NCBI GenBank assembly: GCA_934526015.1
Contig: CAKSZY010000002.1
Span: 62,001 to 126,000 of the forward strand
DNA: 64,000 nucleotides
Source: an uncultured Dokdonella sp.
GTDB taxonomy: Bacteria > Pseudomonadota > Gammaproteobacteria > Xanthomonadales > Rhodanobacteraceae
Direction of reading: 5' to 3'
Shown: positions 31,315-40,192 of the stretch, one piece after another
Numbering within the stretch: the stretch's first letter is position 1
Layout of the letters: every line of letters starts with the position of its first letter
Translations under genes and position numbers: made by a program
Notes under the pieces: model-generated
What the model saw: only the letters and a program-made list of their open reading frames with translations
What the model was told of the DNA's origin: nothing
The model's database searches: none

Positions 31315-32250
31315 TCAGATCAGCTTGATTTCGCGCAGGCGCTCGAGCAGGTACTCGTGCGCCGTGATCGAGCTGGCGTAGCGCTTCGGATTGTCGGCCG
31401 TCACGCAAGCGGGCAGCACGTCGAGGTCGACATCGGGATTCGGATGCAGGAAAAACGGCACCGAATAGCGCGGCTTGCGCGCGTTGCCATCGCGCGGGTT
31501 GGTCACCCGGTGGGTGGTCGACGGATAGACGTGGTTGGTCAGGCGCTGCAGCATGTCGCCGATATTGACCACGATGGCATCGCCTTCCGTGGTGATCGGC
31601 AGCCATTCGCCTTCGCGGGTCAGCACCTCGAGGCCGGCCGCGCTGGCGCCGACCAGCAAGGTGATGAAGTTGATGTCCTCGTGCGCACCGGCGCGCACGT
31701 TGGGAATGTCGCCGGATTCGATCGGCGGATAATGGATCGGCCGCAGGATCGAGTTGCCGAAATCCGTCTTGTCGGCGAAGTAGTGCTCGGGCAGGCCGAT
31801 ATGCAGGGCGAGCGCACGCAGCACGCGCGTGCCGAGTGCGTCGAGGGCCTCGTAGAGTCCGTAGCCGTGCTCGCGGAAACCCGGGACCTCGTCGGGCCAC
31901 AGGTTCGGCGGCATCACCTCGGCATACCTGGAGTCGCGCGGAATCTCCCGACCGACGTGCCAGAATTCCTTGAGATCCGGATACTTCGAATCCTTCGCCG
32001 TCTCGATGCCGAACGGCGTGTAGCCGCGCGCGCCCCCGCCACCCGGAACGTGGTACTTGAGCTTGACCTCCGGCGGCAGCGCGAAGAAGCGCTGGAAGGC
32101 ATCGTAGGCCGCGTCGATGGCCGCCGCCGGGATCCCGTGTCCGCTGATGCAGCAGAAGCCGAATTCGCGATAGGCCGCGCCGATTTCGGCGACGAATGCC
32201 TCGCGGTCACTGTCGTAGCGGCGAATGTCGAGCGTGGGAACCTGCTTCAT
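31315..32250 (-). CDS. Isopenicillin N synthase-like 2OG-Fe(II) oxygenase
   Basis: The 311-residue product has the N-terminal DIOX_N-type region (EFGFCCISGHGIP). The double-stranded beta-helix core shows the iron ligands in HEDINFITLL (HxD) and STTHRVTNP, and RYSVPFFLHPNPD with the Arg/Ser that bind the 2-oxoglutarate carboxylate. The family includes IPNS, flavanone hydroxylases and ethylene-forming enzymes; bacterial members of this type have no assigned substrate, so no specific reaction is claimed. It lies 40 bp downstream of glmM on the same strand, interrupting the usual glmM-tpiA neighbourhood. Confidence 0.88.
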   Translation of the reverse strand: MKQVPTLDIRRYDSDREAFVAEIGAAYREFGFCCISGHGIPAAAIDAAYDAFQRFFALPPEVKLKYHVPGGGGARGYTPFGIETAKDSKYPDLKEFWHVGREIPRDSRYAEVMPPNLWPDEVPGFREHGYGLYEALDALGTRVLRALALHIGLPEHYFADKTDFGNSILRPIHYPPIESGDIPNVRAGAHEDINFITLLVGASAAGLEVLTREGEWLPITTEGDAIVVNIGDMLQRLTNHVYPSTTHRVTNPRDGNARKPRYSVPFFLHPNPDVDLDVLPACVTADNPKRYASSITAHEYLLERLREIKLI

Positions 32251-32290
32251 CGGAGCACCTCCGGCGGGAGGCCCATTGTCGCCGATCGGC

Positions 32291-33643
32291 TCAGGAAACG
32301 CGCGCGGCAGCTGCGCGCACGGCCTCGGCCAGTTCGGCGGAAAGGCGCTCGACCTGGGCGGCATCGGCCGACTCGACGGTCACCCTCACCAGCGGCTCGG
32401 TGCCCGAGGGTCGCAACACGACCCGCCCCTGCCCCTCGAGCTCGCCGCGGACCCGGGCCAGCACGCCTTGCACGCCGGCATCGGCAACCAGCGCCGCACC
32501 GCCGGCGGCACGCACGTTGATCGTGGTCTGCGGCACCTTGTGCATGGCACCGGCCTGCTCCTCGAGCGTGCGCTCGTTGCGCACGAGCACGTCGAGCACC
32601 TGCAGCGCACTGACGATGGCATCGCCGGTGGTGGCGCGGTCGAGGCAGAGGATGTGGCCCGAGGTCTCCCCGCCGAGCACGCCCGCATGTTCACGCAGCA
32701 TCTGCATGACGTAGCGGTCGCCGACGCTGGCGCGCAGGAACGGCACGCCGAGGCCGCCGAGCGCCTGCTCGAGACCGAAATTGCTCATCAGCGTGCCGAC
32801 CACCGGCCCGCGCAGGCGTCCCTGGGCGTGCCAGTCGCAGGCAAGGATGTAGAGCAGTTCGTCGCCGTCGACGAGGCGACCGTGGCGGTCGGCCATCTGC
32901 AGGCGGTCGCCGTCGCCGTCGAATGCGATGCCGAGGTCGGCGCCGGCCTCGACCACCGCCCTGGCCAGCGACGCCGGATGCGTCGAGCCGACTTCGCGGT
33001 TGATGTTGAGGCCATCCGGGCGATTGCCGATCGCGGTGACGCGCGCACCGAGTTCGGCAAACATCTTCGGCGCGATCTGGTAGGTGGCGCCGTGCGCGCA
33101 GTCGAGCACGATGTGCAGGCCATGCAGGTGGAACGAGCGCGCCACGGTCGACTTGCAGAACTCGAGGTAGCGCGCCGAGGCGTCGTCGATGCGCGCGGCC
33201 TTGCCGACCGCTTCCGAGGCAACGGTGGTGAACGGCGCCTCGATGCCCTCCTCGATCGCGCGCTCGACGTCGTCATCGAGCTTCTCGCCGATCGCCGAGA
33301 AGAACTTCACGCCGTTGTCATGATGGGGATTGTGCGAGGCGCTGATGACGATGCCGGCATCGGCGCGCATCGAACGGGTGAGATAGGCGACGCCGGGCGT
33401 CGGCATCGGACCGAGCAGGCGCACGTCGGCACCGGCGGCGAGCAGGCCGGCCTGCAGCGCCGACTCGAACATGTAGCCGGAAACGCGCGTGTCCTTGCCG
33501 ATCAGGACGACCGGCTTGTCGCCGCCACGTGCCAGCACCGCACCCGCAGCACGGCCGAGCTTGAGCATGAACTCGGCCGTGATCGGCCACTCGCCGACCC
33601 GGCCGCGGATGCCGTCGGTGCCGAAAAAGCGTCTCGCGCTCAC
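32291..33643 (-). CDS. glmM: Phosphoglucosamine mutase
   Basis: GlmM converts glucosamine 6-phosphate to glucosamine 1-phosphate for UDP-GlcNAc, peptidoglycan and LPS synthesis. The 450-residue product begins [18 protein letters not shown]. It has the phosphoserine loop [19 protein letters not shown], the metal loop [12 protein letters not shown] and the sugar-specificity GGETSGHI. All four alpha-D-phosphohexomutase domains are present. The gap to dksA (33644-33773) holds GGGAATC/GGGAACC-like remnants. Confidence 0.98.
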   Translation of the reverse strand: MSARRFFGTDGIRGRVGEWPITAEFMLKLGRAAGAVLARGGDKPVVLIGKDTRVSGYMFESALQAGLLAAGADVRLLGPMPTPGVAYLTRSMRADAGIVISASHNPHHDNGVKFFSAIGEKLDDDVERAIEEGIEAPFTTVASEAVGKAARIDDASARYLEFCKSTVARSFHLHGLHIVLDCAHGATYQIAPKMFAELGARVTAIGNRPDGLNINREVGSTHPASLARAVVEAGADLGIAFDGDGDRLQMADRHGRLVDGDELLYILACDWHAQGRLRGPVVGTLMSNFGLEQALGGLGVPFLRASVGDRYVMQMLREHAGVLGGETSGHILCLDRATTGDAIVSALQVLDVLVRNERTLEEQAGAMHKVPQTTINVRAAGGAALVADAGVQGVLARVRGELEGQGRVVLRPSGTEPLVRVTVESADAAQVERLSAELAEAVRAAAARVS

Positions 33644-33773
33644 GGGGAGCGGGAATCAGTCGGGAACCGGAAACGCACGATGGCCGGCGACATCCGCACG
33701 CGCGGGTCGCCCGACGGGAAACGCGGAAGCCGTTCCGGCCGCCGACTTCCGCCGTCCGAATCCCGGCATTCCA

Positions 33774-34733
33774 TCAGTCGCCCATCTGCTTCTGGCGGTG
33801 TTCCCAGCGTTCCTGGGCATCCAGGCACAGCGTGGCGATCGGACGCGCCTCGAGCCGGTCGAGGCCGATTTCCTCGTCGGTTTCCTCGCAGAAGCCGTAG
33901 CGGCCTTCCTCGATGCGCTTGAGGGCCTTGTCGATCTTGGCGATCAGCTTGCGGTAACGGTCGCGCGTGCGCAGTTCGAGCGAGTTCTCGGTTTCGCGCG
34001 TGGCACGCTCGGCCTCGTCGCCGACGTCGCGGACCTCGTCACGCAGGTTCTCGATGGTCTGCTTGGACTCCTCGACCAGTTCCTCGCGCCAGCCCTGCAG
34101 CTTGCGACGGAAGAACTCGAGGTGCCGCGGGTTCATGTACTCCTCCTTCGACGACGGACGGTAGCCGTTGGGGAGGTCGATGCGGATGTTCGCAGGCAGC
34201 GCGTAACGGCCGTCCTGCATGGTCACGCCGGTGTCACTCGGCGACGGCACGGCCCGTGCCTTCAGCGTCGCCGACACGCCGGCCGACGGGGATTTCGGTT
34301 TGCTCGTTGCGGTCACGGAACTCTTGCTGGTCTTCGTGGATGGGGGTGTCGCGCGGGCACTGCCCTTGACCGCCTTGGCTGCCGGCTTGGCCGGCGCCCG
34401 GGTCGCGGCCGCCGGCTTGCGCGCGGGTGCAGCGGGTTTCTTCGCAGCGACCGGCTTCCTGGCCGCACTCGCCGGCTTCGCCTTCGCGACCGGTTTCGCT
34501 TTCGCCGTCGGCTTCGCCCTGGTCACCGCCTTGACGGACGGCTTCGCCACCGGCTTCTTTGCCACCGGCTTCGCAACCGCCTTCGAGGCAGGCCTGGACG
34601 CGGCTTTGGCCGCCGGCTTTTTCGCCGCGGACTTTGCGGGCGCGCTGCTCTTCGCCTTCGCCGCCGGCTTGGCCTTCGCGGAAACCTTGGCTGGCTTGGC
34701 ATTCGAACGCGGCTTGGTCTTCGTCTTCGCCAT
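33774..34733 (-). CDS. dksA: DksA-type RNA polymerase-binding factor with long Lys/Pro/Ala-rich N-terminal tail
   Basis: DksA enters the RNA polymerase secondary channel and, with ppGpp, adjusts rRNA and amino-acid promoters. Residues 1-180 of this 319-residue product are a histone H1-like tail of repeated AKPAAK/KPVAK units; E. coli DksA has none. From about residue 200 the DksA core is clear: EEYMNPRHLEFFRRKLQ, a coiled coil with acidic tip GDEAERAT, and NSLELRTRDRYRKL. In the zinc-finger region only two of four cysteines remain: C282-x2-T285 and C303-x2-A306, the pattern of Pseudomonas DksA2. So zinc binding is probably lost. It is transcribed divergently from yidD. Confidence 0.93.
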   Translation of the reverse strand: MAKTKTKPRSNAKPAKVSAKAKPAAKAKSSAPAKSAAKKPAAKAASRPASKAVAKPVAKKPVAKPSVKAVTRAKPTAKAKPVAKAKPASAARKPVAAKKPAAPARKPAAATRAPAKPAAKAVKGSARATPPSTKTSKSSVTATSKPKSPSAGVSATLKARAVPSPSDTGVTMQDGRYALPANIRIDLPNGYRPSSKEEYMNPRHLEFFRRKLQGWREELVEESKQTIENLRDEVRDVGDEAERATRETENSLELRTRDRYRKLIAKIDKALKRIEEGRYGFCEETDEEIGLDRLEARPIATLCLDAQERWEHRQKQMGD

Positions 34734-34766
34734 TTCCGAACTTACCTTGTGACCCGGCGGCCGCGT

Positions 34767-34795
34767 GTTATAGCCTAAGAACCCGCCCCCGGCAA
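34767..34795 (-). promoter_or_regulatory. Putative sigma-70 promoter for dksA
   Basis: On the minus strand TTGCCG (34795-34790) and TATAAC (34772-34767) are spaced exactly 17 bp, 33 bp upstream of the dksA ATG. The sequence after the -10 is GC-rich (ACACGCGGCC), the type of discriminator that ppGpp/DksA inhibits, so autoregulation is possible but unproven. Confidence 0.6.
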
Positions 34796-34849
34796 CCGAA
34801 GTTCCCTCCGCCGCGGCCAGCGCTTGTGCGCGATTGACGGCAGTCCCCA

Positions 34850-35116
34850 GTGTCACGCCTGATCCTCGTTCCGATCGCCTTCTACAAGCGCTGGATCAGT
34901 CCACTGCTCGGGCAGCGCTGCCGGTTCCATCCGAGTTGTTCCGACTACACCCGCATCGCCGTCGCGCGTTTCGGCGCATGGCGCGGCTGCTGGCTCGGCG
35001 CCAGCCGCATCGCGCGCTGCCACCCGTTGTGCGAAGGCGGCAACGATCCCGTTCCCCCGGACTTCCGCTGGCTGCCACGCCGCGCGGCTCCTCCCCCGAC
35101 CGAAGGCCCGCCATGA
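34850..35116 (+). CDS. yidD: Membrane protein insertion efficiency factor YidD
   Basis: YidD is a small peripheral inner-membrane protein that aids YidC-dependent insertion. The 88-residue product shows the signature [20 protein letters not shown] followed by [16 protein letters not shown] and [10 protein letters not shown]. The start is GTG. In many bacteria yidD is next to rnpA and yidC; here it heads a small operon with pyrC (4-bp ATGA overlap) and an M23 peptidase. Confidence 0.93.
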   Translation: MSRLILVPIAFYKRWISPLLGQRCRFHPSCSDYTRIAVARFGAWRGCWLGASRIARCHPLCEGGNDPVPPDFRWLPRRAAPPPTEGPP

Positions 35117-36447
35117 CCAACCGGCTCGTCACCAATGCCCTCCTCGTCAACGAGGGCCGCCGCTTCGAAGCCGACCTGCGCATCCGCGACGGCCGCATCG
35201 AACGCATCGACGCTTCCCTTGCCGCGCTGCCGGGCGAGGAGGTCTTCGACGCCGCCGGCGCCTGGCTGCTTCCCGGCATGATCGACGACCAGGTGCACTT
35301 CCGCGAGCCCGGCCTCGAACACAAGGCCGACATCGCCAGCGAATCGCGGGCCTGCCTGGCCGGCGGCATCACCAGCTTCATGGAGATGCCCAACACCCGC
35401 CCGCCGGCGGTCACGCGCGAGGCGATCGAGGACAAGTACCGGCGCGGCGCCGAACATGCACGCGTCAACTACGCCTTCTACTTCGGCGCCACCAACGACA
35501 ACATCGGGGAAATCCGCGCCATCGATCCGGCGACGGTGCCGGGACTCAAGGTGTTCATGGGGGCTTCCACGGGCAACATGCTGGTCGACGACCCGGCCGT
35601 GCTCGATGCGATCTTCCGCGATGCGCCGGTGCCGATCATCACCCACTGCGAGGACACCCCGACCATCCTCGCCAACGAGGAGAAGGCGCGCGCGCAGTGG
35701 GGAGACGACATCCCCGCCGCGCAGCATCCGCTGATCCGCTCGCGCGAAGCCTGCATCCGTTCGACCCGCCTCGCCATCGATCTGGCAAGGCGCCACGGCT
35801 CGCGCCTGCACGTGCTGCACATCTCCACCGCCGACGAACTCGCCCTGTTCGAGCCGGGCCCGGTCGCCGGCAAGCGCATCACCGCCGAGACCTGCGTGCA
35901 CTTCCTGCACTTCTGCGACGCCGACTACGAACGCCTCGGCCACCTCATCAAGTGCAACCCGGCGATCAAGACCGCCGACGATCGCGAGCGCATCACCGCC
36001 GCGGTCGCCGACTCGCGCATCGACGTGCTCGCCACCGACCACGCCCCGCATCTGCTCGAGGAGAAGCGCAACCCCTACACGTCCGCACCGTCGGGTCTGC
36101 CGCTCGTGCAGTTCGCCCTGCAATGCGCGCTCGAACGCGTGTTCGACGGCAAGCTCACCCTCGAGCGCATGGTCGAAGCGGTCAGCCACGCGCCGGCCAC
36201 GCTGTTCGGCGTGCGCGAACGCGGCTACCTGCGCGAAGGCCATGCGGCCGATCTCGTCCTCGTCGATCCGCGCAAGCCGCACACGGTCACGCGCGAGGAA
36301 GTGCTGTCCAAATGCGCCTGGTCGCCGTTCGAGGGCACCACGTTCCGCTCCAGCATCGTCGCCACCTTCGTCAACGGCCGGCTCGGCTGGCATGCGGGAC
36401 GCATCGACGATGGCGTGCGCGGCCAGCGTCTCGCCTTCGATCGCTGA
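35113..36447 (+). CDS. pyrC: Dihydroorotase (class I) with QxH in place of HxH
   Basis: Dihydroorotase cyclises carbamoyl-aspartate in pyrimidine synthesis. The 444-residue amidohydrolase has [10 protein letters not shown] where most members have DxHxHxREPG, so the first metal-ligand His is Gln. Other ligands are present: a Lys for carboxylation in [13 protein letters not shown], His in IITHCEDT and LHVLHIST, and Asp in VLATDHAPH. The [10 protein letters not shown] form occurs, to my knowledge, in other bacterial dihydroorotases, so activity is plausible. It overlaps yidD by 4 bp and the peptidase start by 1 bp (TGATG). Confidence 0.9.
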   Translation: MTNRLVTNALLVNEGRRFEADLRIRDGRIERIDASLAALPGEEVFDAAGAWLLPGMIDDQVHFREPGLEHKADIASESRACLAGGITSFMEMPNTRPPAVTREAIEDKYRRGAEHARVNYAFYFGATNDNIGEIRAIDPATVPGLKVFMGASTGNMLVDDPAVLDAIFRDAPVPIITHCEDTPTILANEEKARAQWGDDIPAAQHPLIRSREACIRSTRLAIDLARRHGSRLHVLHISTADELALFEPGPVAGKRITAETCVHFLHFCDADYERLGHLIKCNPAIKTADDRERITAAVADSRIDVLATDHAPHLLEEKRNPYTSAPSGLPLVQFALQCALERVFDGKLTLERMVEAVSHAPATLFGVRERGYLREGHAADLVLVDPRKPHTVTREEVLSKCAWSPFEGTTFRSSIVATFVNGRLGWHAGRIDDGVRGQRLAFDR

Positions 36448-37265
36448 TGGCACGCCGCCTCACCCTCGCCTTCTACCTGCTGTCGCTGTGCGCCGCTGCA
36501 TGCGCGACGGCTGCGGACACGGTATTTCCGCCGCGCGTTTCCCAGGGCGCCCTGGTGTTCGGCAAGGTGCCGGCCGGCAGTGTCGTCCAGCATCGCGGGC
36601 GTGTGCTGCGGGTGACCGCCTGGGGCACCGTCGTGTTCGGCGTTGGCCGCGACGAGAAGGGTCCGCTCGCACTCGACATCGAGTCGCCGGATGGCCGCCG
36701 CGACAGCGTAACCATCGATGTGTTCGCGCGTGACTGGCCGCTGGAGAAGGTCGACGGCGTCCCGCCGAAGACGGTCGACCCGCCCGCCGACATCGCCGAG
36801 CGCATCCGCCGCGAACAGGCACGCGTCGCCGCCGCCCGCGAACGTGACGACGCGCGCAGCGACTTTGCCGCGAAATTCGTTCGCCCGGTCGAAGGCCGCA
36901 TCAGTGGCCGCTTCGGCAACCAGCGCGTGTACAACGGCAAACCCGGCAGCGCCCATTCCGGCATGGACATCGCCGCAGCCACCGGCACCCCGGTGATCGC
37001 ACCCGCCGGCGGCATCGTCAGCTTTGCCGATCCCGGCCTCTACCTTACCGGCGGCACCGTCGTCATCGACCACGGCCATGGCGTCAGCTCGAACTTCCTG
37101 CACCTCTCGCGCATCGACGTGCGCGTCGGCGAGCACGTCGAACAAGGCCGGACGATCGGCGCCGTCGGCGCCACCGGCCGGGCCAGCGGTCCGCACCTGC
37201 ACTGGGGCATGAACTGGTTCGACGTGCGGGTCGATCCGCAACTCGTGCTCGAGCGCAGGCATTGA
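36447..37265 (+). CDS. Secreted M23 (LytM) family metallopeptidase
   Basis: The 272-residue product begins with a signal peptide ([22 protein letters not shown]). An N-terminal beta domain carries the protein-binding-like VQHRGRVLRV region. The C-terminal LytM domain has the zinc ligands in HSGMDIAAATGTP and HLHWGMNWFDVRVDP and the characteristic GRFGNQRVYNG. Such proteins are periplasmic endopeptidases cutting peptidoglycan cross-links or their activators. All zinc ligands seem present, so it is probably active. Last gene of the yidD-pyrC unit. Confidence 0.92.
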   Translation: MARRLTLAFYLLSLCAAACATAADTVFPPRVSQGALVFGKVPAGSVVQHRGRVLRVTAWGTVVFGVGRDEKGPLALDIESPDGRRDSVTIDVFARDWPLEKVDGVPPKTVDPPADIAERIRREQARVAAARERDDARSDFAAKFVRPVEGRISGRFGNQRVYNGKPGSAHSGMDIAAATGTPVIAPAGGIVSFADPGLYLTGGTVVIDHGHGVSSNFLHLSRIDVRVGEHVEQGRTIGAVGATGRASGPHLHWGMNWFDVRVDPQLVLERRH

Positions 37266-37279
37266 GTCACGGATTCCCC

Positions 37280-37660
37280 TCGCCTCGGCGACTCTGATCG
37301 TCGTCATTCTGGCGAAGGCCGGACCTTTGGTTCCGCTCGCCTCGAAGGCGCCCTTGCGCCGTCATGCTGGTGGAGGCCGACATCTCCTATGCCTTGGCTC
37401 TTCGCATTCTCTTGGGTGTGTCGAACCATGGGTTCCGCTCGCCGCCGAGGCGAGCGGAACCGTGGTTCAACACACCCAAGAGAGAGCGAAGAACCAAAGC
37501 CAGGAGCGGGATGCCTGCCCAACCCGGAATGACGATGCCAGGACACCGCCGAGGCGAGCACCAAAGTTCAACACACCCAAGAGAGCGCGAAGAGCCAAGG
37601 CAGGAGCTGGATCCCGACCTTCGCCGACATGACCATGTCGGGACGGGACAAAGGCGTTGA
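37280..37660. repeat. Nested inverted-repeat cluster between M23 gene and folE2
   Basis: This 410-bp gap has no gene. A left arm (37386-37443) pairs with a right arm (37449-37504) almost perfectly over about 55 bp with a loop of about five bases. A second, diverged copy of the right arm follows at 37551-37605. Around these are four variants of a CGTCATTCTGGCGAAGGCCGG-type unit, two on each strand (about 37300, 37360, 37520, 37613). The arms include TTGGGTGTGT/ACACACCCAA. It lies between convergent genes, where it can act as a transcription barrier. Confidence 0.85.
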
Positions 37661-37675
37661 TGCCAAAGCCGAACG

Positions 37676-38629
37676 CTACCCCTCCACCCCCGCCACAAAC
37701 CCTCCCACCACCCCCTTCACAGCGATCGCCACCGCATCGTGCGGATGCAGGCTCTCGAAATGACTCGCGCGCAGGCGGAAATCGAGGATGCGTTCGTCGG
37801 CGTCGAGGGCCTGCTTGAGGCGGCGGGCGGCGTCCTCGCAGAACATCAGGTTGCGGCCGTTGAGCAGGGCGAAGGCCTGCTCGTCCTCGCGCTTGACCGC
37901 CGTCTGTACCGGCGTGGCGAGTGCGCGTTCGGCGAGGTCGATGACGTCGGTGACGGGAAAATCGAAGGCTGGCGACAGACGCAGGCGCAGGCGCGCGGCG
38001 CTGCGTTGCGCATGCGGGGTGGCGACCATGCCGCGTTCGCTGCCGAGCCAGTCGAGGACGGCTTCCCGCTCGAGGGGAGCGGCATCCGGGAAATCGCTGG
38101 CGAACTGCTGCCGGACGAGCTGGCGCGCGAGCGCGGCGGAGGCCGGACAGGTGCTCGAATACAGCACTTCGGTGACGAGTTCGATGGTGAAGGCGCCTGC
38201 GTCCAGCGTGGCCTCGATCTCCACCGGGTACGACTTCCAGCCGCTGTGCGCACTGCGCAGGGCCGGCCGCCGCACGAGATGTTCGTAGCGCAGGCGCAGG
38301 CGGGCACGATCGGAAAGCCCGGCATGGGTTTCGAGGAAAGCGCGCAGCACGCGCCGCAGCAGGCAGGGAGTCAGCGCCTCGTCGGCCAGCTGGCGCTCGA
38401 CCTCGAGGTAGAGGCGCGACATGTGGATGCCGCGCGCGTCCGGGCGGGCAAGATTGACGAAGGCGGCAACGCGCGCCGGAACCTGCAGCATGCTGCCGTC
38501 GACCGTGCCGATCCGCAGCGGTATCGCGATCTCCTCCATGCCGACCCAGTCGAGTGCCGCCGTGGAGACGGCATGGGGTTCCTCGGCGACGTCGGGCAGC
38601 AGGCCGAGGGCAGTCGATGTCGGGTTCAT
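37676..38629 (-). CDS. folE2: GTP cyclohydrolase FolE2 (type IB)
   Basis: FolE2 makes 7,8-dihydroneopterin triphosphate from GTP, the first step of folate synthesis, and in studied cases works without zinc. The 317-residue product has the family pattern: ALDWVGMEEIAIPLRI at the N-terminus, HMSRLYLEVERQL, STCPASAALARQLVRQQF with the catalytic-region Cys, and ESLHPHDAVAIA at the C-terminus. No Zur-like palindrome was recognised before the start. It converges on the M23 gene across the repeat cluster. Confidence 0.93.
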   Translation of the reverse strand: MNPTSTALGLLPDVAEEPHAVSTAALDWVGMEEIAIPLRIGTVDGSMLQVPARVAAFVNLARPDARGIHMSRLYLEVERQLADEALTPCLLRRVLRAFLETHAGLSDRARLRLRYEHLVRRPALRSAHSGWKSYPVEIEATLDAGAFTIELVTEVLYSSTCPASAALARQLVRQQFASDFPDAAPLEREAVLDWLGSERGMVATPHAQRSAARLRLRLSPAFDFPVTDVIDLAERALATPVQTAVKREDEQAFALLNGRNLMFCEDAARRLKQALDADERILDFRLRASHFESLHPHDAVAIAVKGVVGGFVAGVEG

Positions 38630-38702
38630 CGCGGGATTCCGGTGGCGGGATACGCGCGCGCAGGCGCGCAATCGTCCGATATGGGGCGTCCCTGCGCCGG
38701 GC

Positions 38703-39524
38703 TCAAGCTCGACGGTGCCGGCGCGCCGCACGCCAGGTGTGCCAGGCGGCCGACAGCGGCAGGCGCGTGAACAGCATCGGGGCGTGTTTCGTCGGCTCGC
38801 GCGCGCCGGCCAGTCTGCCACAACGCCAGCGCTCGGCGCGAAAGGCTGCCGCGTCGATCAACGGCAAGGCGGCGTGATCGAGTGCATCGAGACGGGCTGC
38901 CAGGTGAGCGGCGAGATCGGCGAGCAGGATCTCGCGCGACGGCGAGGCGACGGCGAGATCCGCGCTGCCGAGGCGATGGCGGGCCAGCAGGTCGAGCGGC
39001 ACGACGAGGCGGCGATTGCCCGCCTCCCCGCGGCTTGCCAGCGCATCGCGCAGCGCGCGACGCAATGCGCGGAATTCGCCGACCGTCGTCACCTCGCCTT
39101 CGCCGAACAGGCGGAACCCGACGCCTGCCAGCGGCCGGTGCAGGACACGATGGGGTTCGAGCAGGGCCTCGAAGTCGGCGGCCGGCGCTTCGTCGAAAAC
39201 CGCGAGGGCCGCGTTGACGGCCTTGTGCCAGAGCGCCATCGGAACGCCCGCCAGGTCGGCTTCGTCGGCCAGCACGCGGGTCAGCGGATGGCGCGGCTTG
39301 CCGGCCGCGCATTCGCCGAACTCGTCGAGCCACCAGTGCAGCTTGCCGGTGGCGACTTCGACCGCACCGGCATGGCTCGCGGCGTGCTCGATCTCGAAAC
39401 CGATGCAGGCCAGCGCCGAGCGTGCGCGACGCCCGGGCGCATCGAGGAAGCGCAGGGCCAGGGCGAACTCGGGCAAGGCCGCTGCCCACTTCGATTCGAA
39501 GCCGGCGAAGGCGGGGTCCGCCAT
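38703..39524 (-). CDS. Squalene/phytoene synthase-like protein, motifs degenerate
   Basis: This 273-residue Ala/Leu/Arg-rich helical protein resembles the squalene/phytoene synthase family (such as NDUFAF6-like members). It has a KLHWWLDEF segment matching the KLxWWREE-type helix, followed by HPLTRVLADE. The two Asp-rich DxxxD motifs needed for prenyl diphosphate chemistry are not seen, so enzymatic function is doubtful. The ATG lies just after the gph stop (TGAACATG), so it is co-transcribed with gph, ubiG and the deaminase. A link to ubiquinone or complex I assembly is speculation. Confidence 0.55.
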   Translation of the reverse strand: MADPAFAGFESKWAAALPEFALALRFLDAPGRRARSALACIGFEIEHAASHAGAVEVATGKLHWWLDEFGECAAGKPRHPLTRVLADEADLAGVPMALWHKAVNAALAVFDEAPAADFEALLEPHRVLHRPLAGVGFRLFGEGEVTTVGEFRALRRALRDALASRGEAGNRRLVVPLDLLARHRLGSADLAVASPSREILLADLAAHLAARLDALDHAALPLIDAAAFRAERWRCGRLAGAREPTKHAPMLFTRLPLSAAWHTWRAARRHRRA

Positions 39525-39526
39525 GT

Positions 39527-40192
39527 TCAAGACGGCAGCAGCACGCGCGCCAGCGCGGCGGGCGTGTCGACGATCGCATCGGCGCCCCAGCTGCGCGGAT
39601 CGCCGCCATCGAGATAGCCCCAGCCGACCACGTAGGTGCGCGCACCGGCGGCCCGACCGGCTTCGACATCGCGGCGGTCGTCGCCGACGAAGGCGGTGCG
39701 TGCCGGCTCGATGCCGAGCCGCGCGCAGGCATGCAGCACCGGTGCCGGATCGGGCTTCTTCTGCGCCAGGGTGTCGCCGGCCACGAGCACGCGGCTGCGC
39801 GTTTCCAGACCCAGATGCCGGACCACCGGTGCGGCCAGCCAGCCGACCTTGTTGGTGACGATGCCCCAGGGGATGCGCCGCGCATCGAGCAGGTCGAGCA
39901 GGGCCGGCACGTCGTCATACAGCCGTGTGGAAACGTGTGCGCGCGCGGCGTACAGGTCGAGGTAGCGCGGCAGCACCGCCTCGATGTGCTTTTCGTCGAA
40001 AGTCGGCAGGCCCTTGCGCAGGATCGCCCGGCCGCCTGCCGAGACCACGCGGCCGGCCGCTCCGCGATCCGGCGGCGGCTCGCCGAGTTCCGCGCACAAC
40101 GTTGCCAGCGCGGCCACCAGGTCCGGCGCCGAGTCGGCCAGCGTGCCGTCGAGGTCGAACAGCACGCCGTCGCTGCGCCCGGCCGTGCTCAT
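39527..40192 (-). CDS. gph: Phosphoglycolate phosphatase
   Basis: This HAD-superfamily enzyme is likely to dephosphorylate 2-phosphoglycolate from DNA repair. The 221-residue product has the nucleophile motif [16 protein letters not shown], motif II VTNK, the Lys in KKPDPAP and motif [18 protein letters not shown]. The gph-ubiG order is common in gammaproteobacteria and supports the name. The ATG overlaps the ubiG stop (ATGA). Confidence 0.93.
   Translation of the reverse strand: MSTAGRSDGVLFDLDGTLADSAPDLVAALATLCAELGEPPPDRGAAGRVVSAGGRAILRKGLPTFDEKHIEAVLPRYLDLYAARAHVSTRLYDDVPALLDLLDARRIPWGIVTNKVGWLAAPVVRHLGLETRSRVLVAGDTLAQKKPDPAPVLHACARLGIEPARTAFVGDDRRDVEAGRAAGARTYVVGWGYLDGGDPRSWGADAIVDTPAALARVLLPS

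Noticed and set aside
36225..37307. Minus-strand open frame of about 360 codons over the M23 gene
   Set aside because: Antisense of a gene with signal peptide and complete LytM zinc motifs; no own motifs.
38630..38702. Zur box upstream of folE2
   Set aside because: No AT-rich palindrome of the Zur type is visible; the stretch is GC-rich.
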